Positions 54,327 to 62,861 of a DNA stretch of 64,000 nt are shown here, piece after piece (within the stretch, counting starts at the first letter, position 1; every line of letters begins with the position of its first letter). A program made the translations under genes and the position numbers. The notes under the pieces are model-generated. The model searched no databases and had not been told where the DNA came from. It was given only the letters and a program-made list of their open reading frames with translations. This stretch comes from GCA-2724215 sp015660315 (lineage in GTDB: Bacteria; Latescibacterota; UBA2968; UBA8231), in assembly GCA_029941315.1 (NCBI GenBank), contig JAPYQE010000002.1:22035-86034 (forward strand). The letters are read 5' to 3'.

Positions 54327-54967
54327 GACAGCGTATCCGGCAGACTACCCGCGATCAGCAGGAAGGCTTCGGCGTTGACCTCTTCGTCGATCTTCCACTC
54401 CTTGACCTCGCCGCCGAATTTCTTAATCACCTTCTCGCTCAACGCGTGAAAGGGCGGACGTCCCGGATCGGCGATAATAACCTGCCCGACGCCCACTTTC
54501 ATCGCCTTCTTGATCAGCTTGTAGACCGGTTCGACCATTTCGTCCCAAAAACAAATATCGGCGCCAATAATCAGATTTGTGCCTTTGAGGTCTTTCTTTT
54601 TAACCTTCTCGAACTTGCAGCGCCAGGTCTCTATTTCGACCTCGTTGACCTCGGCGTGCAGATTCAGGTAGGGAAACACAGCCGAATCCGCATCCATCCC
54701 CCGCACCTCGGCACCATGATTTTTGGCACAATAGATCCCGGCCAGGCCCCAACCGCAGCCGATTTCCAATACCCGCGAGGCCGACGGCAAACCCTGTTGC
54801 GACAAAAAATCCATCACGCACCAACTCGAGTTCCAAAACTTGTTGCCGTGGATGAAAGGCGTGAAGTTCTTCTTGAGCTGGCGCACCCGTTTGTCGCTTG
54901 CCTTGAGAACCGTAATCCCGTACGCCTGGCGCGTAGTTTCTTTTTCCTTTTTCTTTTTCTTGGCCAT
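54323..54967 (-). CDS. Class I SAM-dependent methyltransferase (lysine methyltransferase-like)
   Basis: About 214 residues from ATG 54967 (MAKKKKKEKETTRQ); a GTG at 54997 also opens the frame, and neither has a good ribosome site. The basic, Lys-rich N-terminus is followed by NKFWNSSWCVMDFL, then motif I in RVLEIGCGWGLAGIYCAKN, post-I VRGMDADSAV and motif II-like GTNLIIGADICFW. This profile matches METTL/Nnt1-type protein lysine methyltransferases rather than small-molecule enzymes. It overlaps the DapA-like gene by 4 bases, an odd partner. The acceptor is unknown. Confidence 0.8.
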   Translation of the reverse strand: MAKKKKKEKETTRQAYGITVLKASDKRVRQLKKNFTPFIHGNKFWNSSWCVMDFLSQQGLPSASRVLEIGCGWGLAGIYCAKNHGAEVRGMDADSAVFPYLNLHAEVNEVEIETWRCKFEKVKKKDLKGTNLIIGADICFWDEMVEPVYKLIKKAMKVGVGQVIIADPGRPPFHALSEKVIKKFGGEVKEWKIDEEVNAEAFLLIAGSLPDTLS

Positions 54968-55030
54968 ATCGCTCTGCTGTATAGAGGGTATATTCACTAT
55001 TAAAACCCTGCTAAATTAAGGAATCCCCCC

Positions 55031-56050
55031 ATGGACGCAAACAAGGGCACGGTGCGCGTTGGCATCTACGGCACCGGCCGATTCGCCAACCAGACCCACC
55101 TGCCGAACCTGAGCCGGTTGCCGCATGTCGAACTGGTCGCCGCCAGCGACCCCAACACCGCGGCCCTCGCCGATACGGCCGCCGCCTACTCGATCCCATT
55201 GACCTACCAAGACCCCCACCAAATGCTGGCAGAAGCGGAACTCGACGCGCTCTACTCGATCGTTCCGGCTTTCGCCCGCACCGATGTCGAGGCCGCTGCC
55301 GCCGCAAGCGGCATCCACCTCTTCAGCGAAAAACCGCAGTCGACGCGAATGGAGGTCGCCCGGCGCATCGCCGCCGCCGTCAACGAGGGTGGCGTGCTGT
55401 CGACCGTGTGCTTCCGCGAACGCTATCGCCCACTCTTCCAGGAGGCCCGGCGTCTGCTCGCCGACAAGGCCATCACCCATGTCCGCTTTCAGAATATCGG
55501 CGGCTTGGCACCTCTCGAAGCCGACGTGCCCGACCCACAAAGCTGGCATTACCAGATGGACAAAGCCGGCGGCAACGCCTTCGACTGGGGAGTACACGCG
55601 GTGGACTACACGCGTTATATGACCGGTCTTAACATCGTCAAGGCACAAGCCTTCTACCATCACCCGCCGGCCTACAACAAACCGCTTTCGTGCTCTTTCA
55701 ATTTCCTTTTGGAGAACGGGGCGCCGATGAGTTCGACTTTCCTCGCCACAACGCCGACAGCACCTGGGGACGAACCGCGCTTCACCATATTTTACGAGGG
55801 AGGGTGTCTGGCCCTGTGGATGTACGAGCGCATCGAAGTCAATGGGGAGATCGTCTACGAACCCGAAGAATTTGACCCGTGGTTCGCTCAGGACCAAGCC
55901 TTCACCGAGGCCGTGCGCACCGGTGACAGCACACTGATCCTCAACGACTATTCAGATGGTCTCTATTCGTTGGGTCCGGTATTGGCGGGATGGGAATCGG
56001 CGCGCAGGGCTGGTGAACTAATCGACGTGGCGGAATTCATGCGGCGCTGA
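55031..56050 (+). CDS. Gfo/Idh/MocA family oxidoreductase
   Basis: A 339-residue NAD(P)-dependent sugar oxidoreductase. The loop is VGIYGTGRFANQTHLPNL (GxGxxA-like); the second acid is in AASDPN; SIVPAFARTDV and FSEKPQS (EKP) supply the active-site Lys; GNAFDWGVHAVDYTRY gives Asp and His. The C-terminal part is the usual open-faced sheet. Members oxidise sugars or myo-inositol or open anhydrosugar rings. It is divergent from the methyltransferase gene by about 60 bases and ends before a strong terminator at 56103. Confidence 0.94.
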   Translation: MDANKGTVRVGIYGTGRFANQTHLPNLSRLPHVELVAASDPNTAALADTAAAYSIPLTYQDPHQMLAEAELDALYSIVPAFARTDVEAAAAASGIHLFSEKPQSTRMEVARRIAAAVNEGGVLSTVCFRERYRPLFQEARRLLADKAITHVRFQNIGGLAPLEADVPDPQSWHYQMDKAGGNAFDWGVHAVDYTRYMTGLNIVKAQAFYHHPPAYNKPLSCSFNFLLENGAPMSSTFLATTPTAPGDEPRFTIFYEGGCLALWMYERIEVNGEIVYEPEEFDPWFAQDQAFTEAVRTGDSTLILNDYSDGLYSLGPVLAGWESARRAGELIDVAEFMRR

Positions 56051-56102
56051 ACAAGGTCAACGCTTGATCTTCTCGCACTCGATACCCTGCGGCATCTAAT
56101 AA

Positions 56103-56142
56103 AAAACGGCGCCCTAGTCCTCTCCGACCAGGGCGCCGTTTT
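56103..56142. terminator. Strong bidirectional intrinsic terminator
   Basis: AAAACGGCGCCCT (56103-56115) pairs perfectly with AGGGCGCCGTTTT (56130-56142), loop of 14 bases. A tracts on the left and T tracts on the right allow it to terminate the oxidoreductase gene on the plus strand and the kinase-side transcript on the minus strand. Confidence 0.88.
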
Positions 56143-56688
56143 CACCGAAGCGGATCTCGACGCCCGCCTGCCGAAAACCGTAGATGAATTCCGCGTTGGG
56201 GGGCGTGGCATCGACCCATTCGCCGCAAGTGAGACGATGCATGAACGCATATGGGGCACGTCGTTAGGTGTTCGCCGGGTCGAGCACATTGATACCGCAG
56301 TGGGAAAAGGATATGCCCAAGTTAGTTAGGGCCTGACGCACGACCAGCAGGACGTTGTCAATATCGTCCGGGTCGCGCACTTGAAAGAGAATGCGCTATT
56401 CGCGGCTTTGGCGCTTGCTTTGGCCGGCGAAATAGACGGCTAATACCAGTCCCAGGCCGAACAGTGGACCGACAGCAAAAATAAACTAGCCCACGGCAAG
56501 CCACGGGGTAGCGGGTCGGCTATACGCTAATTTGCGCTGTAAGCAGCAGGGTATTAGACCCGAAAAGATAAAATGGAATTGGCAAGGACCACCTCGCCGG
56601 CGATGACAAGAGTCGGTCGTGCGCCGGCGACCACGGCTGTCACGGCCAGGGCCAAAGGGCGGTTGAAATGTCGCTTGAGACGCGCCAT
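56114..56688 (-). pseudogene. Decayed membrane/sensor-like protein downstream of the kinase
   Basis: The minus strand starts MARLKRHFNRPLALAVTAVV at 56688, 5 bases after the kinase stop, and meets a stop at 56554. Beyond it, with further in-frame stops, come AVGPLFGLGLVLAVYFAG (a membrane helix), then RDPDDIDNVLLVVRQALTNL and GISFSHCGINVLDP, then in another frame GEWVDATPPNAEFIYGFRQA and GVEIRFGENG to a stop at 56114. The segments look like one protein of about 180 residues: signal or helix, second helix, cytosolic sensor-like domain. It is broken by at least three stops or shifts. Family not recognised. Confidence 0.5.
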
Positions 56689-56692
56689 TCGC

Positions 56693-59407
56693 TTAATCGG
56701 CGTCCGTCGCCATAGGTTTGTCGCCGGAGAGCTCTTTGAACAAGGGCTCGAGTTTATCTAGCTCTTTGCCCAGGGTGCCAAAACAGGTGCTGGCTTCGCC
56801 GATATTGTTGGTGCGGCCCATGGCTTCCAGATCTAGGGCCAGAGCCCCGGCCGCCGCAAATCCCAGGGTGCCCAAAGGGCCTTTGAGAATATGGGCCGCG
56901 CGGGCTAGTGCCTCATTGTCGTTTTGCTCGATAGCCGTCTTTATCTGCTGCAGGTAGCCCGGCAGGTCCTGCTGGAAAATTACCACCAACTCGCTAAGCA
57001 GGGCCTCGTTGCCACCGCAGCGATCGAGTACCGCCGCGCGGTCGAAGACCGACGAGCGAGGTATTGGCGCGACGGTGGGTTGGTGCAGTGCGGATGGGAA
57101 TTGCAAGGACGCGAGGGCTTGGTCCAGCGCTTGCTGTTCGATGGGTTTGGGGACGTAATCGTCCATGCCGGCTTCGATACAGCGTTGGCGGTCACCCACC
57201 ATCGCGTGCGCTGTTACGCCGATCACGTACGTGCGCCGCCCTGTACCCTCTTCCCGTTGCCGCAAGAGGCGAGTCGTTTCGAGGCCATCTTTGATCGGCA
57301 TCTGCACATCCATCAACACCGCTGCGAAGAGATTGTCCTTCATCAGGTCCAAGACCTCTTGGCCATTATTGGCGAGGGTGACGATATAGCCCCGTTTTTC
57401 CAGTAGGCCGGTGACGACCTTTTGGTTGAATGTATTGTCCTCGGCAATGAGGATGTGCAGGCCCTTGCCGGTCGTGCTGTATTCATCCGCAAACGAGTCT
57501 TCAGGCGATTTGGCCGGTTCGGTAGAGGGGCTCTGGAGCAAAAACTGGGCGGTGAAATGGAAGGCGCTGCCCTTACCTTCGACGCTTTCGACCCAGATTT
57601 TTCCGCCCATTAGCCCGGCGAGCTGGGCACTGATCGACAGACCCAATCCCGTTCCGCCGTAGCGGCGGGTGGTCGAGGCGTCGACTTGGGTAAAGGCAGC
57701 GAAGATGTGCTCGAGTTCGTCGGTGCTAATGCCGATGCCGGTGTCGCGAATTTCAAATCGCAGGGTGGTGCGGTCCGTGCCCTGTTCGTAGCGGTGAACG
57801 CCGACGGTGATTTCGCCCTTTTCGGTGAACTTGACAGCGTTGGAGAGCAGGTTGACCAGCACCTGCCTGAGCCGCAACTGGTCGCCTACCAGCGCACTGA
57901 CAACGTCCTCGTCGATCTGGCAGATCAGTTCGAGGTTTTTCTCCTGCGCGCGAAAGGCCAGGGTTTCGATACTGCTCTCGACAATGTGGCACAGGTCGAA
58001 GGCCGTGCTCTCGAGGCTGAGTTGTCCGGCTTCGATTTTGGAGAAGTCGAGGATGTCGTCAATCAACTGCAGCAGCGAGTAGGCCGAAGTTTTGACGATG
58101 CCGAGGTATTCGCTTTGTTCGTCGTTGAGGCCCGTGTCGAGAGTGAGTTCGGTCATGCCGATGACGGCGTTCATCGGGGTGCGGATCTCGTGGCTCATAT
58201 TGGCCAGGAAGGCGCCCTTGGCACGATTGGCGCTCTCGGCCGCGTCGCGGGCCTGGATCAATTGCTCTTCTTTGCGCTTGCGATCTATCGACATCGCTAC
58301 CGAGTTGCTGATAACGTCCAGCACGTCCAGCGTATCGCGGCCGAGCGGCCGCCTGCCGAACATCATCATCACCCCTTGCAACCGCCCCTCGACGATCAGT
58401 GGGCAGCCGACAAATGATACTATCCCCTCGCGCTTGGCCCATTCGCGATCGTCGATATTCGGGTCCTCCGACACATTATTGCTGATGTGCGGTTTACGCT
58501 CCGAGGCGATTTGGCCGATCATAGATTCGCCGATCCGAACCCGGGCATAGTCGCCGCTAAGATTAGTGTCGAGGCCGGCGCTGGCCTGCAACACCAGTTC
58601 GTCGGACTGCTCGTCGAAGGTCCAGATGCGCGAAAGAACAGCGCCAAGCTGTCGAACGATCGCCTCACTGCTGGCTTGCAGCATCTCGTGCAGGGTATCG
58701 CTCGTAGTCAGCGCGATACCGATTTCCGAGTTGAGCAGTGCCAACCGGCCCTGGCGCTTTGTATCGGTGATATCGCGGCCGTAGAGATTGGTATAGCCGG
58801 CTTCGGCGATCGGGGCGCAGATCAAGGATATGATCCGTTCGCCGCAGGGGATCTCAAGCTCGGTGTTGATATTGTGCGAATAGACGTCGGTAAAGCGGCC
58901 CCTCCAAGGCTCAGGCAATACGTGCCCCTGCTCGCAGTTCCAGACATCGAGCAGGATCTGACCGGGTAGATTGGAATAGAGCACCATCCCATCGCGGCCG
59001 ACCCGAAGGATCGGGTTCGGGTTCTCGTCGGGAAACTTGGCCAAATCACTGATCTGCTCTTCGCCGCGCCGCCGCTCGGTTATATCACGCAAATAAATGG
59101 TGAAAATCGGCTGTTTATCGTACACCAGCGCCGTCAGCCCCATTTCGACGGGGAACTCGCGACCGTCAGCCCGCCTCATCTTGAGTTCGACGCGCCGATC
59201 GAGCAAATCCCATTCGCCCATCTCCAGATAGCGCTGCAACTCCTCCGCAAATCCTGTGCCGCGGGCGATGGGCATAATCTTGTCGCTGAGCACTTCGCCG
59301 ACGACCTCCCCGCGGTCGTAGCCGAAGGTCTCTTCGGCTGCCCTGTTAAATTCGAGAATCTTGCCCTCGTGGTCCATAACAATAATACAGTCTATTGCCA
59401 TTCCCAT
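56693..59407 (-). CDS. PAS-GAF hybrid histidine kinase with receiver and Hpt domains
   Basis: A 904-residue cytosolic hybrid kinase. PAS 1 is at about 1-110 (DCIIVMDHEGKILEFNRAAE), a second PAS-like region at 120-215, and GAF at about 235-385. HisKA has His406 in FLANMSHEIRTPMNAVIGM; HATPase has NLLSNAVKF (Asn523), DTGIGIS and GTGLGLSIS. The receiver has Asp700 in VLMDVQMPIKDG and Lys in DDYVPKPIE; Hpt has His839 in AHILKGPLGTLGF. It is a complete internal phosphorelay without its own membrane part. It starts in the tail of a decayed ammonium transporter, as in Amt-kinase fusions, so the original protein was probably one sensor. The output is unknown. Confidence 0.95.
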   Translation of the reverse strand: MGMAIDCIIVMDHEGKILEFNRAAEETFGYDRGEVVGEVLSDKIMPIARGTGFAEELQRYLEMGEWDLLDRRVELKMRRADGREFPVEMGLTALVYDKQPIFTIYLRDITERRRGEEQISDLAKFPDENPNPILRVGRDGMVLYSNLPGQILLDVWNCEQGHVLPEPWRGRFTDVYSHNINTELEIPCGERIISLICAPIAEAGYTNLYGRDITDTKRQGRLALLNSEIGIALTTSDTLHEMLQASSEAIVRQLGAVLSRIWTFDEQSDELVLQASAGLDTNLSGDYARVRIGESMIGQIASERKPHISNNVSEDPNIDDREWAKREGIVSFVGCPLIVEGRLQGVMMMFGRRPLGRDTLDVLDVISNSVAMSIDRKRKEEQLIQARDAAESANRAKGAFLANMSHEIRTPMNAVIGMTELTLDTGLNDEQSEYLGIVKTSAYSLLQLIDDILDFSKIEAGQLSLESTAFDLCHIVESSIETLAFRAQEKNLELICQIDEDVVSALVGDQLRLRQVLVNLLSNAVKFTEKGEITVGVHRYEQGTDRTTLRFEIRDTGIGISTDELEHIFAAFTQVDASTTRRYGGTGLGLSISAQLAGLMGGKIWVESVEGKGSAFHFTAQFLLQSPSTEPAKSPEDSFADEYSTTGKGLHILIAEDNTFNQKVVTGLLEKRGYIVTLANNGQEVLDLMKDNLFAAVLMDVQMPIKDGLETTRLLRQREEGTGRRTYVIGVTAHAMVGDRQRCIEAGMDDYVPKPIEQQALDQALASLQFPSALHQPTVAPIPRSSVFDRAAVLDRCGGNEALLSELVVIFQQDLPGYLQQIKTAIEQNDNEALARAAHILKGPLGTLGFAAAGALALDLEAMGRTNNIGEASTCFGTLGKELDKLEPLFKELSGDKPMATDAD

Positions 59408-60303
59408 AATAGCTCCCTTTCGCGCATCTCAGCCGCGTCCCACCCGTTCAGAAGTTCTGCGTCCATTGCAACAAAAAGATCCTGTAAATCCGCACTGGCA
59501 CTGTGTTCGGCGATATTGAGTCCCTGCTGCTCGCCTTCGGCGGAGACACGCCATACCCGAATTCGATCGGTGCCCTTCAACAGCGCGAAAGCCGCCCCAA
59601 AGGAGACCATTCCGCACGCGACAATTGCTCCGTCCATACTAAGCCCGAATTGTGAACAACAGTGTCTATGTATCCGAAAAGCGCTACCGCCAGCCTACCC
59701 GAAACTTCTGTGCTAAGATACACCAGAATTGCACCCAATGCATTATCAACCCGCCAATGCTCCTCAACTGACTGCTTGGCCATCATCAACAGCCCCCCGA
59801 GCGCGCCGACAAATACGGGGCACAAATGACACCGCATGGCAATCGGCGGTGATCGCAACGAGCCGTTTGTCATCAACTCCAACCCGGCCTGCCTATGCCA
59901 AAACACCAGCCGGCAGTTATAGCCGTCAACGCACTAACGGCCCCTAATAGCACGGCTTTGGCGATAATAACCTGGACTTGGGCGTCCTCGCTAACGTATA
60001 CCGCCCTTAAAAGCAAAGCAAACCATCCATATTAAGAGCACCGCCATCGGCAAGTTGCTGCCTTGGATCTTCCGTGGTTTTCCACCCTGCAGAAAACGGC
60101 CCGCACCCGAGACGGTCGTCACCGCCATTCTGCCAAGCATAGCCTGAAAAAGAGGACATGCCGTACAATGCAAACCGCTTGATCGGTTAGATTCTTACCG
60201 GCAACGTTGATGCTGTTTTTGGGGCCGGGTCAGGCCAGATTACAAACAGGTAAAACCGGCTTGCCTCGGCAAGATCAAACTCGATACAACCCACAACCCA
60301 TCA
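59392..60303 (-). pseudogene. amt: Ammonium transporter (Amt) domain, decayed, upstream of kinase
   Basis: The minus strand carries Amt pieces in order but in different frames. They are DGLWVVSSLILPRQAGF followed by a stop near 60243; KNSINVAGKNLTDQAVCI; SGAGRFLQGGKPRKIQGSNL with PMAVLLIWMVCFAF; AKAVLLGAVSALTAITAGW; LVAITADC; EEHWRVDNALGAILVYLSTE with RLAVALFGYIDT; and finally RVSAEGEQQGLNIAEHSAS, the typical Amt C-terminal tail, with DLQDLFVAMDAELL after it. The total is about 910 bases against about 1,250 for a full Amt, so deletions occurred too. The tail after EHSAS is the linker seen in Amt sensor fusions, and its stop overlaps the kinase start by 16 bases. Confidence 0.82.
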
Positions 60304-60440
60304 ACGATCGATCGGACAATGCGCTCGGCCTCCTAGAAGGCCTGGCACAAGTATCCGCTTGTAGCGAACTTCTTAAAAGACATAAACACTAACAGATTAT
60401 GGGGAGTTGCACACCACTTTGAATAAGGTTAAACCAGTAT

Positions 60441-61862
60441 ATGAGCGCTAAACCCGCTGGCCTGGCGGCGCGCATCACCCGCAGGTGGCGCGCCGATGGC
60501 GGTTATCGGGAGTTCCTCGGGATCGCCCTCCCTCTCATCCTCAGCACCGCTAGTTGGAGCATCCAACACTTTGTCGACCGGATATTTCTCTCCTGGCATT
60601 CGACCGCGGCGCTGGCCGCGGCACTGCCGGCGGGCGTGGCCAATTTCACCTTCATCAGTCTTTTCATGGGCACCGCCCAGTATGTCAACACCTTCGTCGC
60701 CCAATATATCGGTGCTCACCGGCTCGAACGGGTGGGACCGGCGGTCTGGCAGGGGGCATACCTGGCCCTGTTGAGCGGTCTATTGGCCCTAATCCCCGCC
60801 TTTTTTTCCCGCCCGCTCTTCGAATTCGTCGGCCACGACCCAGCGATCCGCGCGGAGGAAATCGAGTATTTCCGCATTCTTTGTTACGGCACCGGCCCAC
60901 AAGTCGCCGCCACCGCCTTCTCGTGCTTTTTCAGCGGCCGTGGCGAGACCTGGATCGTGCTCGGTGTCAATATCGTGGCTATCGGTGTCAATATCGTGTT
61001 AGATTACGGACTGATCTTTGGGCATTGGGGCCTGCCCGCGCTCGGCATCAGTGGGGCCGCTTGGGCCACCAATATCGGCCTTAGCATCTCGGCGCTGACC
61101 TTTGCCATGCTCTTCCTCCGCCGTCAATACCGCGAGATCTACGCCACCCTGCGCGGCTGGAAACCCGATCGCGAACTCATTGTCCGCCTATTCCGCTTCG
61201 GGGGTCCCAATGGCGTCAGCTTTATGCTCGACATTATGGCCTTCACCTTATTTATACTTATCGTTGGGCGCCTGGGTCCGATCCCGTTGGCCGCGACTAA
61301 CCTCGCCTTCAATATCAACAGCCTGGCCTTTATGCCGCTTATCGGTTGCGGTATCGCCGTATCGACGATGGTCGGCCAATGTCTGGGCCGCGACGATCCG
61401 CAAGCCGCCGAATACTGCACCTGGACCGGCTTCCATATAGCCCTCGTCTATATGGGCGCGATGAGCATCAGTTATCTCACAATCCCCGAACTGTTCCTCG
61501 CGCCTTTCGGCTTCCGCGCCCACGACACCGACTTTGTCGCCGCCCACGAGATCGCGGTGACCTTGCTGCGCGTCGTCGCCGCCTACTGCATCTTCGACGC
61601 CGGTTATATGATCTTCACCGCGGCACTTAAAGGGGCCGGCGACACTCGTTTCGTCATGTGGCTTTCGATCCCGTTGGCCTGGGCCATCATGATCGTGCCG
61701 TCCTTTGTCGTGCTCACCTATTTCGACGGGGGCCTCTATTGGCTCTGGGGCTTTGTTTGTATCTATATCTGCGTCATGGGCATCGTATTCTACCTTCGCT
61801 TCCGCACCGGGCGCTGGAAGTCGATGCGCGTCATTGAAAATACAGCGACCGATACCGCCTAG
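60441..61862 (+). CDS. MATE-family multidrug/organic cation exporter
   Basis: A 473-residue, 12-helix transporter of the MATE superfamily (NorM/DinF type). YREFLGIALPLILSTASWSI opens the first MatE domain; FVDRIFLSWHSTAALAAALP, FMGTAQYVNTFVAQYIGAHR and GVNIVLDYGLIFG are typical, as is FDAGYMIFTAALKGAGDTRFV in the second half. It exports cationic or other small compounds in exchange for H+ or Na+. It is divergent from the decayed Amt gene. It ends 74 bases before the ROK gene on the same strand, so the two may be co-transcribed. Confidence 0.95.
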   Translation: MSAKPAGLAARITRRWRADGGYREFLGIALPLILSTASWSIQHFVDRIFLSWHSTAALAAALPAGVANFTFISLFMGTAQYVNTFVAQYIGAHRLERVGPAVWQGAYLALLSGLLALIPAFFSRPLFEFVGHDPAIRAEEIEYFRILCYGTGPQVAATAFSCFFSGRGETWIVLGVNIVAIGVNIVLDYGLIFGHWGLPALGISGAAWATNIGLSISALTFAMLFLRRQYREIYATLRGWKPDRELIVRLFRFGGPNGVSFMLDIMAFTLFILIVGRLGPIPLAATNLAFNINSLAFMPLIGCGIAVSTMVGQCLGRDDPQAAEYCTWTGFHIALVYMGAMSISYLTIPELFLAPFGFRAHDTDFVAAHEIAVTLLRVVAAYCIFDAGYMIFTAALKGAGDTRFVMWLSIPLAWAIMIVPSFVVLTYFDGGLYWLWGFVCIYICVMGIVFYLRFRTGRWKSMRVIENTATDTA

Positions 61863-61935
61863 GCGCCGCATTGCCCGCAACGGTGCACTGCGGCACATTA
61901 TAGCAGAGATATATACACTAGGAAAGGACCATCGC

Positions 61936-62829
61936 ATGACCGAACAGTACTGGGGTATCGACCTGGGGGGCACCAAAATCGAAGGCGTGGTCCTCGGCGC
62001 AACCGACGCACCCAATCCCCTCTGCCGCATCCGCGTCGCCACCGAGGCGCAACAGGGCTACGAGCATATCGTCGAACGCATCGTCGGACTCGTCCAGGCC
62101 ATGCGCGCGGAAACCGCCACCGAACCGAAGCGTGTCGGCATCGGCACGCCCGGCGTACTCGACCCGCAGAACAGCACGATGAAAAACAGCAATACCACCT
62201 GCCTGATCGACCGGCCATTGCAGCACGATCTCGAGACCGCGCTGGGGATACCAGTCGAACTCGCCAACGACGCCAACTGCTTCGCCCTCGCCGAGGCACG
62301 TCTGGGTGCGGGACGTGGTGCAAAAACGACCTTCGGCGTCATCCTCGGGACCGGAGTCGGCGGTGGCGTGGTCGTCGGCCAGAAAGCCCTCTACGGCTGC
62401 CAGGGCATCGCGGGCGAATGGGGTCATAATCTACTCGACCCGGAAGGGCCCGAATGTTATTGCGGCCGGCGGGGCTGCGTCGAGACGATCCTCTCCGGCC
62501 CCTTCCTCGAACGCTTCTACGCCGAACGCGCCAAACAACGCCGTCCACTGCCAGAAATAGCCGAGCGCCGCGGCCAAGACCCCGACGCCGACGCAACCAT
62601 CGAACGCCTAACCACCTATTTTGGCCGTGCGATAGCCAATGTCATCAATATCCTCGATCCCGACGTCGTGGTCCTTGGCGGTGGCGTCAGCAATATCGAC
62701 CTGCTATACAACGAGGGCGTGCGCGAAACGGCGCGCCACGTCTTCAACAACCGCCTCGAAACGCGCATCGTCAAAAACGAACTCGGCGATTCGGCCGGCG
62801 TCTTCGGGGCCGCCATGCTGGTGGCTTAA
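61936..62829 (+). CDS. ROK-family sugar kinase
   Basis: A 297-residue kinase starting at ATG 61936, with AGGAAAGGACC upstream. The phosphate-1 motif is GIDLGGTKIEGVVL (7-20). RVGIGTPGVLDP and ELANDANCFALAEARLGAG supply the sugar-binding and catalytic Asp (NDAN). VILGTGVGGGVVV is phosphate-2. The zinc site CYCGRRGCVE marks the ROK family. LDPDVVVLGGGVSN is the adenosine region. It phosphorylates glucose, fructose, N-acetyl-sugars or similar. It follows the MATE gene; the next convergent gene has a terminator between. Confidence 0.95.
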   Translation: MTEQYWGIDLGGTKIEGVVLGATDAPNPLCRIRVATEAQQGYEHIVERIVGLVQAMRAETATEPKRVGIGTPGVLDPQNSTMKNSNTTCLIDRPLQHDLETALGIPVELANDANCFALAEARLGAGRGAKTTFGVILGTGVGGGVVVGQKALYGCQGIAGEWGHNLLDPEGPECYCGRRGCVETILSGPFLERFYAERAKQRRPLPEIAERRGQDPDADATIERLTTYFGRAIANVINILDPDVVVLGGGVSNIDLLYNEGVRETARHVFNNRLETRIVKNELGDSAGVFGAAMLVA

Positions 62830-62857
62830 AAAAAGGCCGACTCCCCTGGAATCGGCC
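62828..62857 (-). terminator. Intrinsic terminator of the RraA gene
   Basis: On the minus strand GGCCGATTCC and GGAGTCGGCC form a stem with a short loop, followed by TTTTTTT. It lies 5 bases after the RraA stop and serves as an efficient rho-independent terminator, between convergent ROK and RraA genes. Confidence 0.83.
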
Positions 62858-62861
62858 CGCG

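Noticed and set aside
57686..58417. Long frame opposite the kinase HATPase region
   Set aside because: Shadow of the kinase; the opposite strand has all catalytic motifs.
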